Notes: a model not told the origin generated them from the sequence alone. Shown: positions 1 to 8,576, numbered from the stretch's first letter. The stretch: 64,000 bases of DNA from Prado023 sp963700395 (GCA_963700395.1 CAVOXI010000005.1:124001-188000), one strand, 5' to 3'. A program made the numbers and translations.

Positions 1-239
1 GCCCGCGAGGTCCACCTCGCCGCGCTCCACCCCCGCGGAACTTGGGTGCGAGTTGCCGCTCTATCCGCAAGAACCTTCCAAGATCTCGGCCGGGGAGGGC
101 GGAAGCGGGGGCGGAGACAGGTCCGCGTGAGGCGGGGGCAGGCCCGCATGAGGACGGTGCACGTGACGGGAAGGCGCGTGAGGCGGAGACAGGCCCGCGC
201 GGGGCGGCGGGGGCGGGCGCGCCATCGCACGTCGGGGTT
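1..239. other. Left edge: unresolved tail of an upstream gene and repetitive linker
   Basis: The first 45 or so bases have codon use compatible with the end of an upstream reading frame, but no domain can be recognised in so short a stretch. From about 100 to 215 the DNA is built from imperfect repeats of a unit like GGAGACAGGYCCGC followed by GTGAGGCGG. It reads as Gly/Glu/Arg-rich nonsense in all frames. In ECF loci an ATPase gene commonly precedes the permease that follows here, so the fragment may be the end of such an ATPase. That is an inference from family organisation only. Confidence 0.25.
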
Positions 240-971
240 GGGAGCGCCCACGACCTGCCCCCTGCGCTCGGACTGCGGCGCCTCGATCCGCTGGCGCTGC
301 TGGGTGCGGCGGTCCTGCTCAGCGTCGCCGCGCTCGCTGTCGACCTCGGTTGCGCTGAACCTGCTCCTCGCGCTGGCCGCAGTCCTGGCCGCCCTCGTGG
401 GTGGCCTCCCGATCAGGCGTGTCGCCCTCCTGGCCGCCCCCGCCCTGCTCGCGGCGGCGAGTGTGGCCTTCTCCAACGCCCTGCTCAGCGCCAGTGGGCT
501 CCTGAGCCCGTCGTCGTGGGCCGCCGCCGCCCTGCCGGCCAGCTCGCGTGCTGGCGGTGGCCCTGCCCGGGCTGGTCGCGGCCGTGGCGATGGACCCGAC
601 GGGGCTGGCGGACTCGCTGGTCGCCCGCCTGCGTGTCCCCGCCCGGCCGGCGTACTCGGTGCTGGCCGGACTGCGGCTGCTTCCCCTGCTCGCCGACGAG
701 TGGGCGGTCCTGGGCAGGGCGAGCCGAGCACGGGGTCTCGGCGGCTCGGGGATCCGGGCGCGGTCGGCCCAGTTCTCCTCGATGACCTTCCGCCTGCTGG
801 TGGCCGCACTCCGCCGCGGCGGTCGCCTGGCCGTCGCGCTGGACGCCCGAGGCCTGCGTCCCGGACGGTGTGCGCACGGTCGCCCGTCCGGTGCGCTGGT
901 CCTGGCTCGACCCGGCGGCCCTGATGGTCTCAGCGGCGGCGGTTGTCGCGGCCCTGGCGACGCGGCTGTGA
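240..971 (+). pseudogene. ECF transporter transmembrane component (EcfT family), reading frame broken three times
   Basis: EcfT proteins are the membrane scaffold that couples vitamin-binding S components to two ATPases in energy-coupling-factor importers. The family pattern is visible but split over frames. A first hydrophobic segment (RRLDPLALLGAAVLLSVAAL) is followed in the next frame by LNLLLALAAVLAALVGGLP. The typical EcfT core, MDPTGLADSLVARLRVPARP then LADEWAVLGRASRARGLGG, lies in the third frame. The last helix (ALMVSAAAVVAALATRL) again needs a shift and ends at a TGA at 969-971. Each join is restored by removing one base, at roughly 345, 545 and 865. The start codon cannot be fixed. 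The gene may be intact in the organism, because the lesions resemble those in pstB. The substrate is unknown. Confidence 0.6.
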
Positions 972-1029
972 TCGTGCGACGACGACCCTCGGTGCCGGGT
1001 TCCTGACCGCCGGATGGAATCATCGCCGC

Positions 1030-1848
1030 ATGACTGAGCAGACGAATGCGGAGACGGGCAGCTCGGATGCACCGGTGGTGGTCGAGCGCCGCGGGCACGT
1101 CCTGATGATCGGGGTCAACCGCCCCGACAAGCGCAACGCCTGGGACCTCGCGACCATCGACGCCGTGGGTGCGGCGTACGAGCTGCTCGGCACGGACCCG
1201 GAGCTGCGCGCCGGGGTCGTGCACGGTGTCGGGGACCACTTCTCGGCGGGGTTGGACCTGGCCGAGGTCGGCCCCGCGGTTGCGGCAAGGGGCCCGGCGG
1301 CACTCTCGGGCGGGCACGCGTTCGACCCCTTCGGCGTCTGGGCGGCACCCGTTCCCAAGCCCGTGGTGATGGCCGTCCAGGGCATCGCCTTCACCCTGAG
1401 CATCGAGCTGGCGCTGGCCAGCGACATCGTGATCGCGGCCTCCGACGTCCGCTTCCGCCAGTTGGAGGTCGGCCGCGGGATCATGCCGTTCGGCGGGGCG
1501 ACCTTCCGGGCGCAGTCCTCCCTCGGTTGGGGGAACTCCATGCGCTTCCTGCTCACGGGCGCGGAGTTCGGCGCCGCGGAGGCGCTGCGGATCGGCCTGG
1601 TCCAGGAGGTCGTCGCCCCGGGCGAGCAGCTCGCGGAGGCGCTCCGGATCGCTGAGCTGATCGCCGCCCAGGCGCCGTTGGGCGTCCAGGCGACGCTGGC
1701 GAACGCCCGCGTGGCCCGCGCCGAGGGCCCGGTTGCGGCTGTCGAGCACCTGAGGGGGTTGCTGCCGGGGGTCATGGGCAGCCAGGACGCTGCCGAGGGA
1801 TTGCGGTCGTTCATCGAGCGCCGCCCTGCGCAGTTCACGGGCCGCTGA
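1030..1848 (+). CDS. Enoyl-CoA hydratase/isomerase family protein (crotonase fold)
   Basis: The 272-residue product has the crotonase pattern over nearly its full length. An N-terminal strand with NRPDKRNAW is followed by the oxyanion-hole segment HFSAGLDL around residue 70, then GIAFTLSIELALASDIVIAA around 118-137, then LEVGRGIMPFGG around 145. Both catalytic glutamates of true hydratases (the E of SIEL and the E of LEV) are retained, so a hydratase is plausible. Crotonases also include isomerases and hydrolases, so the substrate stays open. The ATG at 1030 is the natural family start; the frame is open further upstream without homology. The gene stands alone between the broken ecfT-like gene and the mutarotase gene. 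Confidence 0.85.
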   Translation: MTEQTNAETGSSDAPVVVERRGHVLMIGVNRPDKRNAWDLATIDAVGAAYELLGTDPELRAGVVHGVGDHFSAGLDLAEVGPAVAARGPAALSGGHAFDPFGVWAAPVPKPVVMAVQGIAFTLSIELALASDIVIAASDVRFRQLEVGRGIMPFGGATFRAQSSLGWGNSMRFLLTGAEFGAAEALRIGLVQEVVAPGEQLAEALRIAELIAAQAPLGVQATLANARVARAEGPVAAVEHLRGLLPGVMGSQDAAEGLRSFIERRPAQFTGR

Positions 1849-1902
1849 CCCCGCTCGAGGTCGGGGTTGTCACGGGTCTGTATCCGCGGCCGTCCAGCGG
1901 CG

Positions 1903-1908
1903 TAGGGT
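1903..1908 (+). promoter_or_regulatory. TANNNT -10 element for a leaderless mutarotase mRNA
   Basis: TAGGGT is followed by seven bases and then the GTG at 1916. At the usual -10 to +1 distance transcription would begin at or next to the start codon, so the message would have no leader. Confidence 0.5.
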
Positions 1909-1915
1909 CGTGGCC

Positions 1916-2731
1916 GTGACCAGCACAGACCGACCGATCGTCGCCGAGGCCCCCGGGGTCCGCATCACCGCGAGCGCCCGGGGCGCGCACCTGATGACCT
2001 GGACCACTCACGGTGTGGACAGGTTGTGGATGAGCCCGCTGTCCCGCCACGGGCAGTCCGAGGCCCTGCGCGGAGGGGTGCCCGTCCTGTTCCCGCAGTT
2101 CGGCACGTTCGGCGACCTGCCCAAGCACGGGTTCGCCCGCACCGCCGACTGGCAGCCCCTGCGGGCGCCGTCGGAGCAGGGGAGGGCCACCCTGGCCTTC
2201 CAGCTCGCCGACTCCGAGGAGACGCGCGCGGTGTGGCCGCATCCGTTCCGTGCCCGCCTGGGCATCTCGGCGTCGCCGACCGACCTGGTGATGGACCTGA
2301 CGGTGGAGAACCGGGGGCACGACGTCGCGCGGTTCACCGGAGGCCTGCACACCTACCTGGCTGTGGCCGACCCCGAGGCGTGGATCGAGGGGCTTGCGGG
2401 CACCCGTGCGTGGGACGGCGTCTCGACCCAGAAGCCGCACTTCTCCGAGCAGATCGGCGGCCGCCTGCGCGCGCTCGACACCCAGGACCTCGTGATCCAC
2501 GGAGCGGTCGCGCCGGTCGTGCTCAAGGACGCGGTCCTCGGATCGATGCACGTGGCGGCCGAGGGCTTCTCGAACCGGGTGGTCTGGAACCCGGGTCCGG
2601 GCCACTCGCTGCCGGACGTGGCCCCAGGGGACGAGGCCCGGTTCGTGTGCATCGAGCCGACCGCCGTCGTGCCGGTGGTGCTGCCCGCGGGGGGCGTGTG
2701 GGAGGCCAGGCAGCGCCTGTACCTGGGCTGA
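1916..2731 (+). CDS. D-hexose-6-phosphate mutarotase (aldose 1-epimerase family, YeaD-like)
   Basis: The enzyme interconverts alpha and beta anomers of glucose 6-phosphate and related sugars in the cytoplasm. The 271-residue protein carries the subgroup's hallmarks: ALRGGVPVLFPQFG near residue 45, followed by HGFAR, then HTYLAVAD near 145, and a C-terminal block with VVWNPGPG, then LPDVAPGD, then FVCIEP. The GTG at 1916 is preferred over the in-frame GTG at 1910, because a -10 hexamer ending at 1908 puts the transcription start beside 1916. No operon partner is visible. It would serve glycolysis and glycogen metabolism, whose glgA/glgC genes lie 19 kb away. Confidence 0.85.
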   Translation: MTSTDRPIVAEAPGVRITASARGAHLMTWTTHGVDRLWMSPLSRHGQSEALRGGVPVLFPQFGTFGDLPKHGFARTADWQPLRAPSEQGRATLAFQLADSEETRAVWPHPFRARLGISASPTDLVMDLTVENRGHDVARFTGGLHTYLAVADPEAWIEGLAGTRAWDGVSTQKPHFSEQIGGRLRALDTQDLVIHGAVAPVVLKDAVLGSMHVAAEGFSNRVVWNPGPGHSLPDVAPGDEARFVCIEPTAVVPVVLPAGGVWEARQRLYLG

Positions 2732-2765
2732 CGGCGCGGCGCCCCCCCGCGGCCGGAGCGTCGGC

Positions 2766-3212
2766 TCAGGCCGTGCGCACGACCCAGTGCCCGCCGGGCC
2801 AGACCGCACGGGTGACGCCCGACCCCGCGATCATCCGTCGGCACCCGTCACAGGGCTCGTGGGTGACGTAGATCGTGGCCGACTCCGCCCTGCTGCGGTC
2901 GGCGTACAGCAGGCAGTTCTGCTCGGCGTGCAGGGCGACGCACGCCCCTGCCCCGGTGTCGTAGGAGCTGCCCGGGGCGACGGTCGCGGAGTCGAGCAGC
3001 CCACGCGGGCACTCGCCGGCCAGGCACGACGGCCCGCCGGATGGGGCGCCGTTGTACCCGGTGGCCACGATCCGGTGGTTGGACACGAGGACCGCGCCCA
3101 CCTGCCGTCGCCGGCAGTCAGCCCGGACAGCCACGGCTGCGGCGATCTGCAGGAAGTACTCGTCCCAGCCAGGTCGGGTGAACTCCATGGCGTGATTGTC
3201 GCCCATGCCCAC
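2766..3212 (-). CDS. Deoxycytidylate deaminase family protein (ComEB/dCMP deaminase)
   Basis: The 148-residue protein belongs to the zinc-dependent cytidine/deoxycytidylate deaminase superfamily, which makes dUMP from dCMP for thymidylate synthesis. The zinc site is clear: HAEQN in the middle (His plus catalytic Glu) and THEPCDGC near the C-terminus (the two Cys ligands). The family segment RRRQVGAVLVSNHRIVATGYNG precedes a Cys-containing insert (CLAGECPRG) typical of dCMP deaminases, which often bind a second zinc there. Translation may start at the annotated ATG or at the internal ATG at 3188, which opens with MEFTRPGWDEYF. The gene is downstream of, and codirectional with, the aquaporin gene but separated by a strong hairpin. 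Confidence 0.85.
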   Translation of the reverse strand: MGMGDNHAMEFTRPGWDEYFLQIAAAVAVRADCRRRQVGAVLVSNHRIVATGYNGAPSGGPSCLAGECPRGLLDSATVAPGSSYDTGAGACVALHAEQNCLLYADRSRAESATIYVTHEPCDGCRRMIAGSGVTRAVWPGGHWVVRTA

Positions 3213-3276
3213 GGCGCGGGGTCGCCCGGCTGTGCGCCCGGCCCCACCGATCCGCCTGGAGGCCAGGGCCGACGCG

Positions 3277-3315
3277 CAACTGCCCGCCTCCCAACGGTCG
3301 GGGGGCGGGCAGTTG
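3277..3315 (-). terminator. Strong hairpin after the aquaporin gene
   Basis: CAACTGCCCGCC at 3277-3288 pairs perfectly with GGCGGGCAGTTG at 3304-3315. The stem can extend inward through TCCC and GGGG with one G-T pair. It sits 22 bp past the aqpZ stop and in front of the deaminase gene. There is no clear T-tract, as is common for actinobacterial terminators. Confidence 0.65.
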
Positions 3316-3336
3316 GCCGTTGCTGATGCCAGCAGG

Positions 3337-4101
3337 TCAGTCGCGCACGGCGTCCTTGATCGATCCTGCGGACTCGGCCGTCTCGAGGACGTCCGCGCCC
3401 TCGAGCGTGGTCACGCGGGTGAAGGACCAGACCGCCACGGCCACCACGGCACCCACGAGGGGGGCAAGGAGGAACAGCCACACCTGCGACAGCGCGGTGC
3501 CACCCTCGAACAGGGCCGGGCCGAACGACCGGGCCGGGTTGACCGAGGTCCCGGTCAGCGGGATGCCGACGATGTGCACGGCGGTCAGGGCCAGGCCGAT
3601 CGCCACCCCCGCGAAGCCCGGGGCGGCAACCTTCTCAGTCACGAGCAGGATGACCAGCACGAACGCCGCGGTCAGCAGCACCTCGAGGAGGAAGGCGCCG
3701 GGCATGTTGATGGCGCCGTTGTCATAGCTGTTGGTGCCCAGCGCACCGGTGCGGTCGATGACGTCGAAGGAGGAGACGAACAGCTTGAGGACGGCGGCAC
3801 CGAGGATCGCGCCGGCGAACTGCGCGACGGCGTAGCCGCCACCCTCGCGGGGCGACATCCGCTTGGCCAGGACCATGCCCAGCGTGACGGCGGGGTTGAC
3901 GTGCGTGCCGGAGACCGGGCCGAACGCGTAGGCGAGCATCAGGACGACGAGGCCGAACGCGAGGGCGACGCCGACGGTGCCGGAGGCGGGGCCGGCAGCA
4001 TCAGCCCCGACACCACCGCCGATGCCGAACACGGCCGCGCCGACGGCGAGGAAGACGAGCAGGAAGGTGCCGACGAACTCGGCACCGAGCTTCCGGGTCA
4101 T
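3337..4101 (-). CDS. aqpZ: Aquaporin Z-type water channel (MIP family)
   Basis: This is a six-helix membrane channel of 254 residues. Both half-helix motifs are present: THVNPAVTLG in the first half and TSVNPARSFGPALF in the second. The selectivity-filter region of the second half (ALTAVHIVGIPLTGTSVNPAR) has the His, Thr and Arg arrangement of water-selective AqpZ rather than the Gly/Arg pattern of glycerol facilitators. The start at 4101 (MTRKLGAEFVGTFLLVFL) is the normal AqpZ N-terminus; the open frame extends a further 118 codons upstream without homology. An AAAGG-like Shine-Dalgarno sequence lies about 11 bases upstream. It is probably a single-gene transcript. Confidence 0.92.
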   Translation of the reverse strand: MTRKLGAEFVGTFLLVFLAVGAAVFGIGGGVGADAAGPASGTVGVALAFGLVVLMLAYAFGPVSGTHVNPAVTLGMVLAKRMSPREGGGYAVAQFAGAILGAAVLKLFVSSFDVIDRTGALGTNSYDNGAINMPGAFLLEVLLTAAFVLVILLVTEKVAAPGFAGVAIGLALTAVHIVGIPLTGTSVNPARSFGPALFEGGTALSQVWLFLLAPLVGAVVAVAVWSFTRVTTLEGADVLETAESAGSIKDAVRD

Positions 4102-4229
4102 GGTGATGAGACCTTTCGAGGACTGAGGGAGGGGCCTGCCGGCACGAGAACGAGGCAACAGCAGGGACTTGCTGGGTGAATCGTACCCGAACCTGAGGAG
4201 CCCCTGGCCGACGTGCCTCCCCCAGCGCG

Positions 4230-4493
4230 TCAGTCGGGCAGCATCCCGGCTGTGCTGAGCTGCGCGCGCAGGGCGGGATCGGAGGGCTCCTGGAGGTGCT
4301 GGCCGTCGGGGAAGACGATGACGGGGATGGACTGCCGCCCACCGTTGAGTGCCATCATCGTCTCCAGCCCGGCGGAGTCCTCGTCGACATCGACGTAGAG
4401 GTAGGGCACCCCCAACCGGTCGAGGAGCCGCTTCGAGCGTCGGCAGTCCGGGCACCAGTCGGCGCCGTAGACGGTCAGGTCAGCCATGGGCAC
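4230..4493 (-). CDS. Glutaredoxin-like protein with CPDC active site (mycoredoxin-type)
   Basis: This 87-residue single-domain protein with a thioredoxin fold begins LTVYGADWCPDCRRSKRLL, giving a CPDC redox motif near residue 15. The cis-proline loop follows in SIPVIVFPDG near residue 60. In actinobacteria, which use mycothiol instead of glutathione, such proteins act as mycoredoxins that reduce mycothiol-protein disulfides. That role is consistent with mshA and mshD in this window but is inferred. The Pro-Asp between the cysteines differs from the Gly-Tyr or Pro-Tyr of classical glutaredoxins. The start may be 4493 or the second ATG at 4487. Confidence 0.8.
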   Translation of the reverse strand: MPMADLTVYGADWCPDCRRSKRLLDRLGVPYLYVDVDEDSAGLETMMALNGGRQSIPVIVFPDGQHLQEPSDPALRAQLSTAGMLPD

Positions 4494-4529
4494 ATCGTCG
4501 CATCCATGGGCGATGTCGGCAGCCGACGG

Positions 4530-5801
4530 TCACCGGTCACCGTCGTCCAGTGCGGCCATCCATCCGATCGCGGCCAGGATCAGTGACTTGGTCCCGAAGG
4601 CGATCGCGCTCTCGTCGATGTCGAAGGTCGGGCGGTGCAGGTCGAGGCGGTCGGCACGGCCCGGCCAGTGGGTGCCGAGACGGGCGTAGCAGCCGGGCAC
4701 GAGTCCCTGGTACCAGCCGAAGGTGTCCCCTCCCCACGAGTGCGCGGTGTCGCACACGGCGTCGGGGCCGCCGGCCACGAGCGCGGCGCTGGCCATCAAG
4801 CGGGTCGCCGCGGCGTCGTTGATCACGGGCGTCACGCCCGGGCGGTGGCGCAGGTACCAGTGCAGGCCGTCCGGGCGCGAGCCCTCGTGGCCCTCGGCGT
4901 CGGGGCGCACGTCGGTGCCCAGCACGGCGGCGATCGCCTGCGGAACGATGGCCATCAGCGCATCGGAGACCGACGGGTCGGGCGTGCGCACCGAGCCGGT
5001 CAGGTCCGCCTCCGCGGGGATGACGTTGGACGCCGACCCGGTGTGGATCGTGCCGAACACGAAGCGCACCTCGCCGCGGGCGGGGTCCTCCGCCAGCCCG
5101 TCGGCGGCCGCCTGCACGGCCACCGGGAGCTCGCGAACGACGCGGGCCACCTCGTCGGCCAGGTTGACGGTCAGGGACGGACGTGCCGTGTGCCCGCCGG
5201 GTCCGGTCATGCGGATCGCCACATGGTGCGAGGCCGACGTGATCGGACCGATCCGGCAGCCGAGCTGCCCGGCGTCGATCTTCGGGTCGCAGTGCACCCC
5301 GAAGATCCCCTGGACGCCGTCCATCCCACCGTCGGCGATCACATCGAGCGCCCCGCCGGGTAGCGACTCCTCGGAGGGCTCGAACACCAGCCGGACACGG
5401 CCGCGGACCCGCCCCGACTCGATGAGGTCGCGCAGCACCAGCCCGGATCCCAGGACGACCGAGGTGTGCACGTCGTGCCCGCACGCGTGGCAGGCCCCCT
5501 CGTTCGTCGAGCGGTACGGCACGTCCTTGGCGTCATGCATGACCAGGGCGTCGATGTCGGCACGCAGGGCCACGAGCGGGCCCTCGTGACCGATGTCACA
5601 GATCAGGCCGGTGCCCACGCTGAGCACCCGGGGCGCGAGTCCCTCGGCCACGAGCCGCTCCCGCAGGGCGGAGGTCGTCTCGTGCTCGGACCTGCTCACC
5701 TCGGGGCGGGCGTGCAGCCAGCGACGGGTGTAGACCAGCTCGCCGGACTTGTGCTCGACCATGGCCTGCACGACATGCAGCAGTGCGGGGTCGATCGGCA
5801 T
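4530..5801 (-). CDS. M20 family amidohydrolase (N-acyl-amino-acid / IAA-amino-acid hydrolase type)
   Basis: Zinc-type M20D peptidases cleave N-acyl amino acids or peptides. The metal-site motifs are present: ACHACGHDVHT (Cys and His ligands), FEPSEES (catalytic Glu pair), GVHCDP and a C-terminal His in LHRPTFDIDESA. A dimerisation insert lies between GPITSASHHVAIRMTGPGGH and the second metal lobe. The ATG at 5801 gives 423 residues and a normal N-terminus. TTG at 5858 with a well-placed GGAGGA, or GTG at 5846, would add 15-19 residues and couple translation to the glutamate-cysteine ligase-like gene just upstream. That arrangement suggests a two-gene operon for amide-bond metabolism of amino acids. 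Confidence 0.85.
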   Translation of the reverse strand: MPIDPALLHVVQAMVEHKSGELVYTRRWLHARPEVSRSEHETTSALRERLVAEGLAPRVLSVGTGLICDIGHEGPLVALRADIDALVMHDAKDVPYRSTNEGACHACGHDVHTSVVLGSGLVLRDLIESGRVRGRVRLVFEPSEESLPGGALDVIADGGMDGVQGIFGVHCDPKIDAGQLGCRIGPITSASHHVAIRMTGPGGHTARPSLTVNLADEVARVVRELPVAVQAAADGLAEDPARGEVRFVFGTIHTGSASNVIPAEADLTGSVRTPDPSVSDALMAIVPQAIAAVLGTDVRPDAEGHEGSRPDGLHWYLRHRPGVTPVINDAAATRLMASAALVAGGPDAVCDTAHSWGGDTFGWYQGLVPGCYARLGTHWPGRADRLDLHRPTFDIDESAIAFGTKSLILAAIGWMAALDDGDR

Positions 5802-5859
5802 CCTCGCCAGGTCGGAGCCCAGCTCCTCGACCGGAGGTCCCGGCACTGTGACGCTCAAC

Positions 5860-6996
5860 TCATCCTCCGACGCGATCGTGGGCGAACTCCCGACGCAGCA
5901 GCTCCACGACGTCACGCAGGGTGCCGCCCTCGGCGACCACTGCCCGCTGGCGGACGTAGCTCGGTTGGTGGTCAAGGATATCGAGGACCCGGTCGAGGTC
6001 GGTCACGGTGCCCAGCGCCATGGCCTCGGGGCGCACGATCTCGACCCACTCGCGCACCTCGTCGGACAACCGGGTGACCGTGCCGTCGCCGTGCACGAGG
6101 GTCGCGTCGATCCCGTAGCGCGCTGCCCGCCACTTGTTCTCCCGCAGCACCCAGTCCGGCTCCCGGGTGAGGTGCTCGCCGGCGTCGATGCGCCTGCAGA
6201 GGTGGGCCACCGCGGCCTGGGCCAGGGCGGCCAGGGCGCACAGCTCGGTCAGGGTGGCCATGCCGTCGCACATGCGAAGCTCGACGGTGCCCCAGCCCGG
6301 GCTGGGGCGGATGTCCCACCACAGCTCCTTGACGGTCTCGATCGTCCCCGCGCGGATGAGGATCTCCACGAGCGCCTCGAAGTCCGCCCAGTCAGTGAGC
6401 TCGGGCGGCAGGCTGGCCGAGGGCATCGACTCGAACACCTTGGTGCGCATCGAGGCCAGGCCGGTGTCATCGCCGAACCAGTAGGGGCTGGAGGCGGACA
6501 GCGCCACGAAGTGCGGAAGCAATGTGGTCAGGGCGTTCGTCACGGCGATCGCGTGGTCGCCGGAGGGGACGCCCACGTGGAAGTGCACGCCGTGGATCAT
6601 CATGCGTCGTGCCGGCCACTGGATCTTGTCCACCAACCGGGCGTACCGATCGTCCTCGGTCAGGCGCAGCCGGCTCCAGCTCGAGAAGGGGTGGACGCCG
6701 GTGCCGATCAGCGCCAGGTGCCGTCGACGCAGGATCGGCTGCAGCTCGGCGACGGTCGCGGCGAGGTCGGCGTGTGCCTCCGCCGGGGTTGCGCACACCC
6801 CGGTGATCAGCTCGATGGTCGACTGGAACAGCTCCTGGTGGATCCGGGGGTGGGCCCCATCCGGGTGACCGGCGCCGGCCTCGGCGAGGACCTCGGGAGC
6901 CGCGCACTCGAGCTCGTCGGTCTCGTCGTCGACGAGCCCCATCTCGATCTCCACGCCCAGGGTGTGGGCCGGGGAGCTGGTGAACGGGATCGGCAT
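5860..6996 (-). CDS. Carboxylate-amine ligase / glutamate-cysteine ligase type 2 (YbdK family)
   Basis: YbdK-like enzymes are ATP-dependent ligases of the glutamate-cysteine ligase superfamily. Characterised members form gamma-glutamylcysteine weakly or have other amide products. The 378-residue protein has the family's opening TLGVEIEMGLVD, the HGVHFHVGVPSG block near residue 135, and WWDIRPSPGWGTVELRMCD near residue 225. The start is well supported: GGCGGAGGAAG lies just before the ATG at 6996. It is transcribed divergently from the gamma-glutamyltransferase gene, with overlapping promoters in the 63-bp gap. In a mycothiol producer a glutathione role is not expected, so the true product is uncertain. 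Confidence 0.85.
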   Translation of the reverse strand: MPIPFTSSPAHTLGVEIEMGLVDDETDELECAAPEVLAEAGAGHPDGAHPRIHQELFQSTIELITGVCATPAEAHADLAATVAELQPILRRRHLALIGTGVHPFSSWSRLRLTEDDRYARLVDKIQWPARRMMIHGVHFHVGVPSGDHAIAVTNALTTLLPHFVALSASSPYWFGDDTGLASMRTKVFESMPSASLPPELTDWADFEALVEILIRAGTIETVKELWWDIRPSPGWGTVELRMCDGMATLTELCALAALAQAAVAHLCRRIDAGEHLTREPDWVLRENKWRAARYGIDATLVHGDGTVTRLSDEVREWVEIVRPEAMALGTVTDLDRVLDILDHQPSYVRQRAVVAEGGTLRDVVELLRREFAHDRVGG

Positions 6997-7033
6997 GGAC
7001 TTCCTCCGCCGTGGGAACGCGTGGACGGGGCTC

Positions 7034-7052
7034 AGGCTAGGGCCACTACCCT
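7034..7052. promoter_or_regulatory. Overlapping divergent promoters of the ligase and transferase genes
   Basis: On the minus strand TAGCCT (7034-7039) lies about 38 bases before the ligase ATG. On the plus strand TACCCT (7047-7052) is followed by seven bases and the GTG of the transferase, suggesting a leaderless message. The two hexamers are eight bases apart, so the polymerases would compete. Confidence 0.5.
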
Positions 7053-7059
7053 TCTGCAT

Positions 7060-8562
7060 GTGGTTCCTGATCCCGTCGGCAGCGCAGTGGCGCAGGGTGG
7101 GCCCGGCCATGCCGCCGTCGCGGCAGGCAGTGTCGCGACCGCACAGGCGGGCGCGGAGGCCCTGGCGGCCGGCGGCAACGCCGTGGACGCGGTCCTGGCA
7201 GCCTCGTTCGCCGCCACGGTCGCCGAACAGGCGGTGTCGTCCCTGGGTGGTGGCGGGTTCCTGATGGTGCGCCGCCCGGACGGCCAGGTGCACGTGCGCG
7301 ACTCCTTCGTCGACACCCCCGGCAGGGGGCTGCCGGTCGAGGAGCTCGACCTGCACTTCCTGCCGATGGACGTCGAGTACCCGAGCACGGTCCAGACCTT
7401 CCACGTGGGCATGGGCTCGGTGGCGGTCCCGGGGCTGCTCGCGGGGATCCTCGACGCCCATGACGAGTTCGCCCGGCTGCCCCTGGCCGACCTCGTCGCG
7501 CCCGCGCGGCGGTACGCCGATCACGGGACGGTCATGGAACCGGCCCAGGGCATCCTCACCGGCCTGATCCGCGGCCTGGTGGGCCTGTCCGAGGAGAGCC
7601 TGGCGCTCTTCCACCGTGATGGGCGCTGGCTGGTCACCGGGGACGCCATCCGCAACCCTGACCTCGCCCGGTTCCTGGACCTCCTCGCCGATGGGACGGT
7701 CACCTCCATCGAGAGCGCGCCCTTCGCCGCACCGCTGCTCGCCGCGATGCGACAGGGCGGGCTGGTCACCGCGGCCGACCTCGACGCGTACCAGGTGATC
7801 CACCGTGAGCCTGTGGTCGCGGAGCGCGCCGGCCACCTGTTCTTCACGAACCCGCCGCCGTCGTTCGGTGGCTCGATCATCGCCGACACCCTGGCGGCGG
7901 CCCCGCAGTTCGACCCTGGGGACGCGCGGGGCTGGATCGGGCTCGTGGAGACGCTGGTGGCGGCCACTGCCCACCGCCGAAGCGGGGCGACCACGCCGCT
8001 GACCGCGACCGGGACCACGCACGTCAGTGCGGTCGACGCCGACGGGATGGTCGCCTCCATGACGATCTCCAACGGGGTCACGGCCGGGTTCGTGATCCCC
8101 GGCACCGGGATCCAGCTGAACAACATGCTGGGGGAGGCCGACCTGAACCCGGACGGGTTCCACGCCACCCCGCCGGGACAGCGGATGGGTTCGATGATGA
8201 GCCCGTCGATCCTGGTCGCCCCGGACGGCGGGGTGCTCGCGCTCGGGACCGGTGGGTCGGAGCGGATCCGCTCGTCGATGGTCGAGGTCCTGATGCGGAT
8301 CGTCGACGGCGGCCAGTCGCTCGCCCGAGCAGTGTCCTCAGCCCGGGTGCACCCCGACGACCGCGGACTGCAGGTCGAGCCGATGCTGCCGGCCGACCTG
8401 GTCGAGGGCCTGCGTGCGGGCTCGATCAGCCCGGTCAACGTGTGGCCCGCCCACAACCTGTTCTTCGGTGGGGTCAATGCCGTCCAGCGGATGCCTGACG
8501 GCTCCGTGCGGGCGGTCGCCGACGGGCGGCGCGGTGGAGGTGCGCTGGTCGTCGCGGTGTGA
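7060..8562 (+). CDS. ggt: Gamma-glutamyltransferase family protein (Ntn hydrolase)
   Basis: Gamma-glutamyltransferases are made as one chain that self-cleaves before a threonine, which then acts as the nucleophile on gamma-glutamyl amides. The 500-residue protein starts the large-subunit core at HAAVAAGSVATAQAG, continues with GGNAVDAVLAASFAATVAEQ and SLGGGGFLMVR, and has the predicted cleavage site at TGTTHVSAVDADG near residue 322. The small subunit then shows MTISNG and the GSERIRSSMVEVL region. No signal peptide is visible, so it may be cytoplasmic, unlike the secreted E. coli enzyme. The GTG at 7060 is chosen because a TACCCT element sits seven bases upstream. The divergent gene encodes a gamma-glutamyl ligase homologue. 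Confidence 0.85.
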   Translation: MVPDPVGSAVAQGGPGHAAVAAGSVATAQAGAEALAAGGNAVDAVLAASFAATVAEQAVSSLGGGGFLMVRRPDGQVHVRDSFVDTPGRGLPVEELDLHFLPMDVEYPSTVQTFHVGMGSVAVPGLLAGILDAHDEFARLPLADLVAPARRYADHGTVMEPAQGILTGLIRGLVGLSEESLALFHRDGRWLVTGDAIRNPDLARFLDLLADGTVTSIESAPFAAPLLAAMRQGGLVTAADLDAYQVIHREPVVAERAGHLFFTNPPPSFGGSIIADTLAAAPQFDPGDARGWIGLVETLVAATAHRRSGATTPLTATGTTHVSAVDADGMVASMTISNGVTAGFVIPGTGIQLNNMLGEADLNPDGFHATPPGQRMGSMMSPSILVAPDGGVLALGTGGSERIRSSMVEVLMRIVDGGQSLARAVSSARVHPDDRGLQVEPMLPADLVEGLRAGSISPVNVWPAHNLFFGGVNAVQRMPDGSVRAVADGRRGGGALVVAV

Positions 8563-8576
8563 GCGGTGCGCGACCC

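Noticed and set aside
5749..7059. Open frame extending gamma-glutamyltransferase 437 codons upstream
   Set aside because: That part overlaps the ligase gene on the other strand and has no homology; the start is set at 7060.
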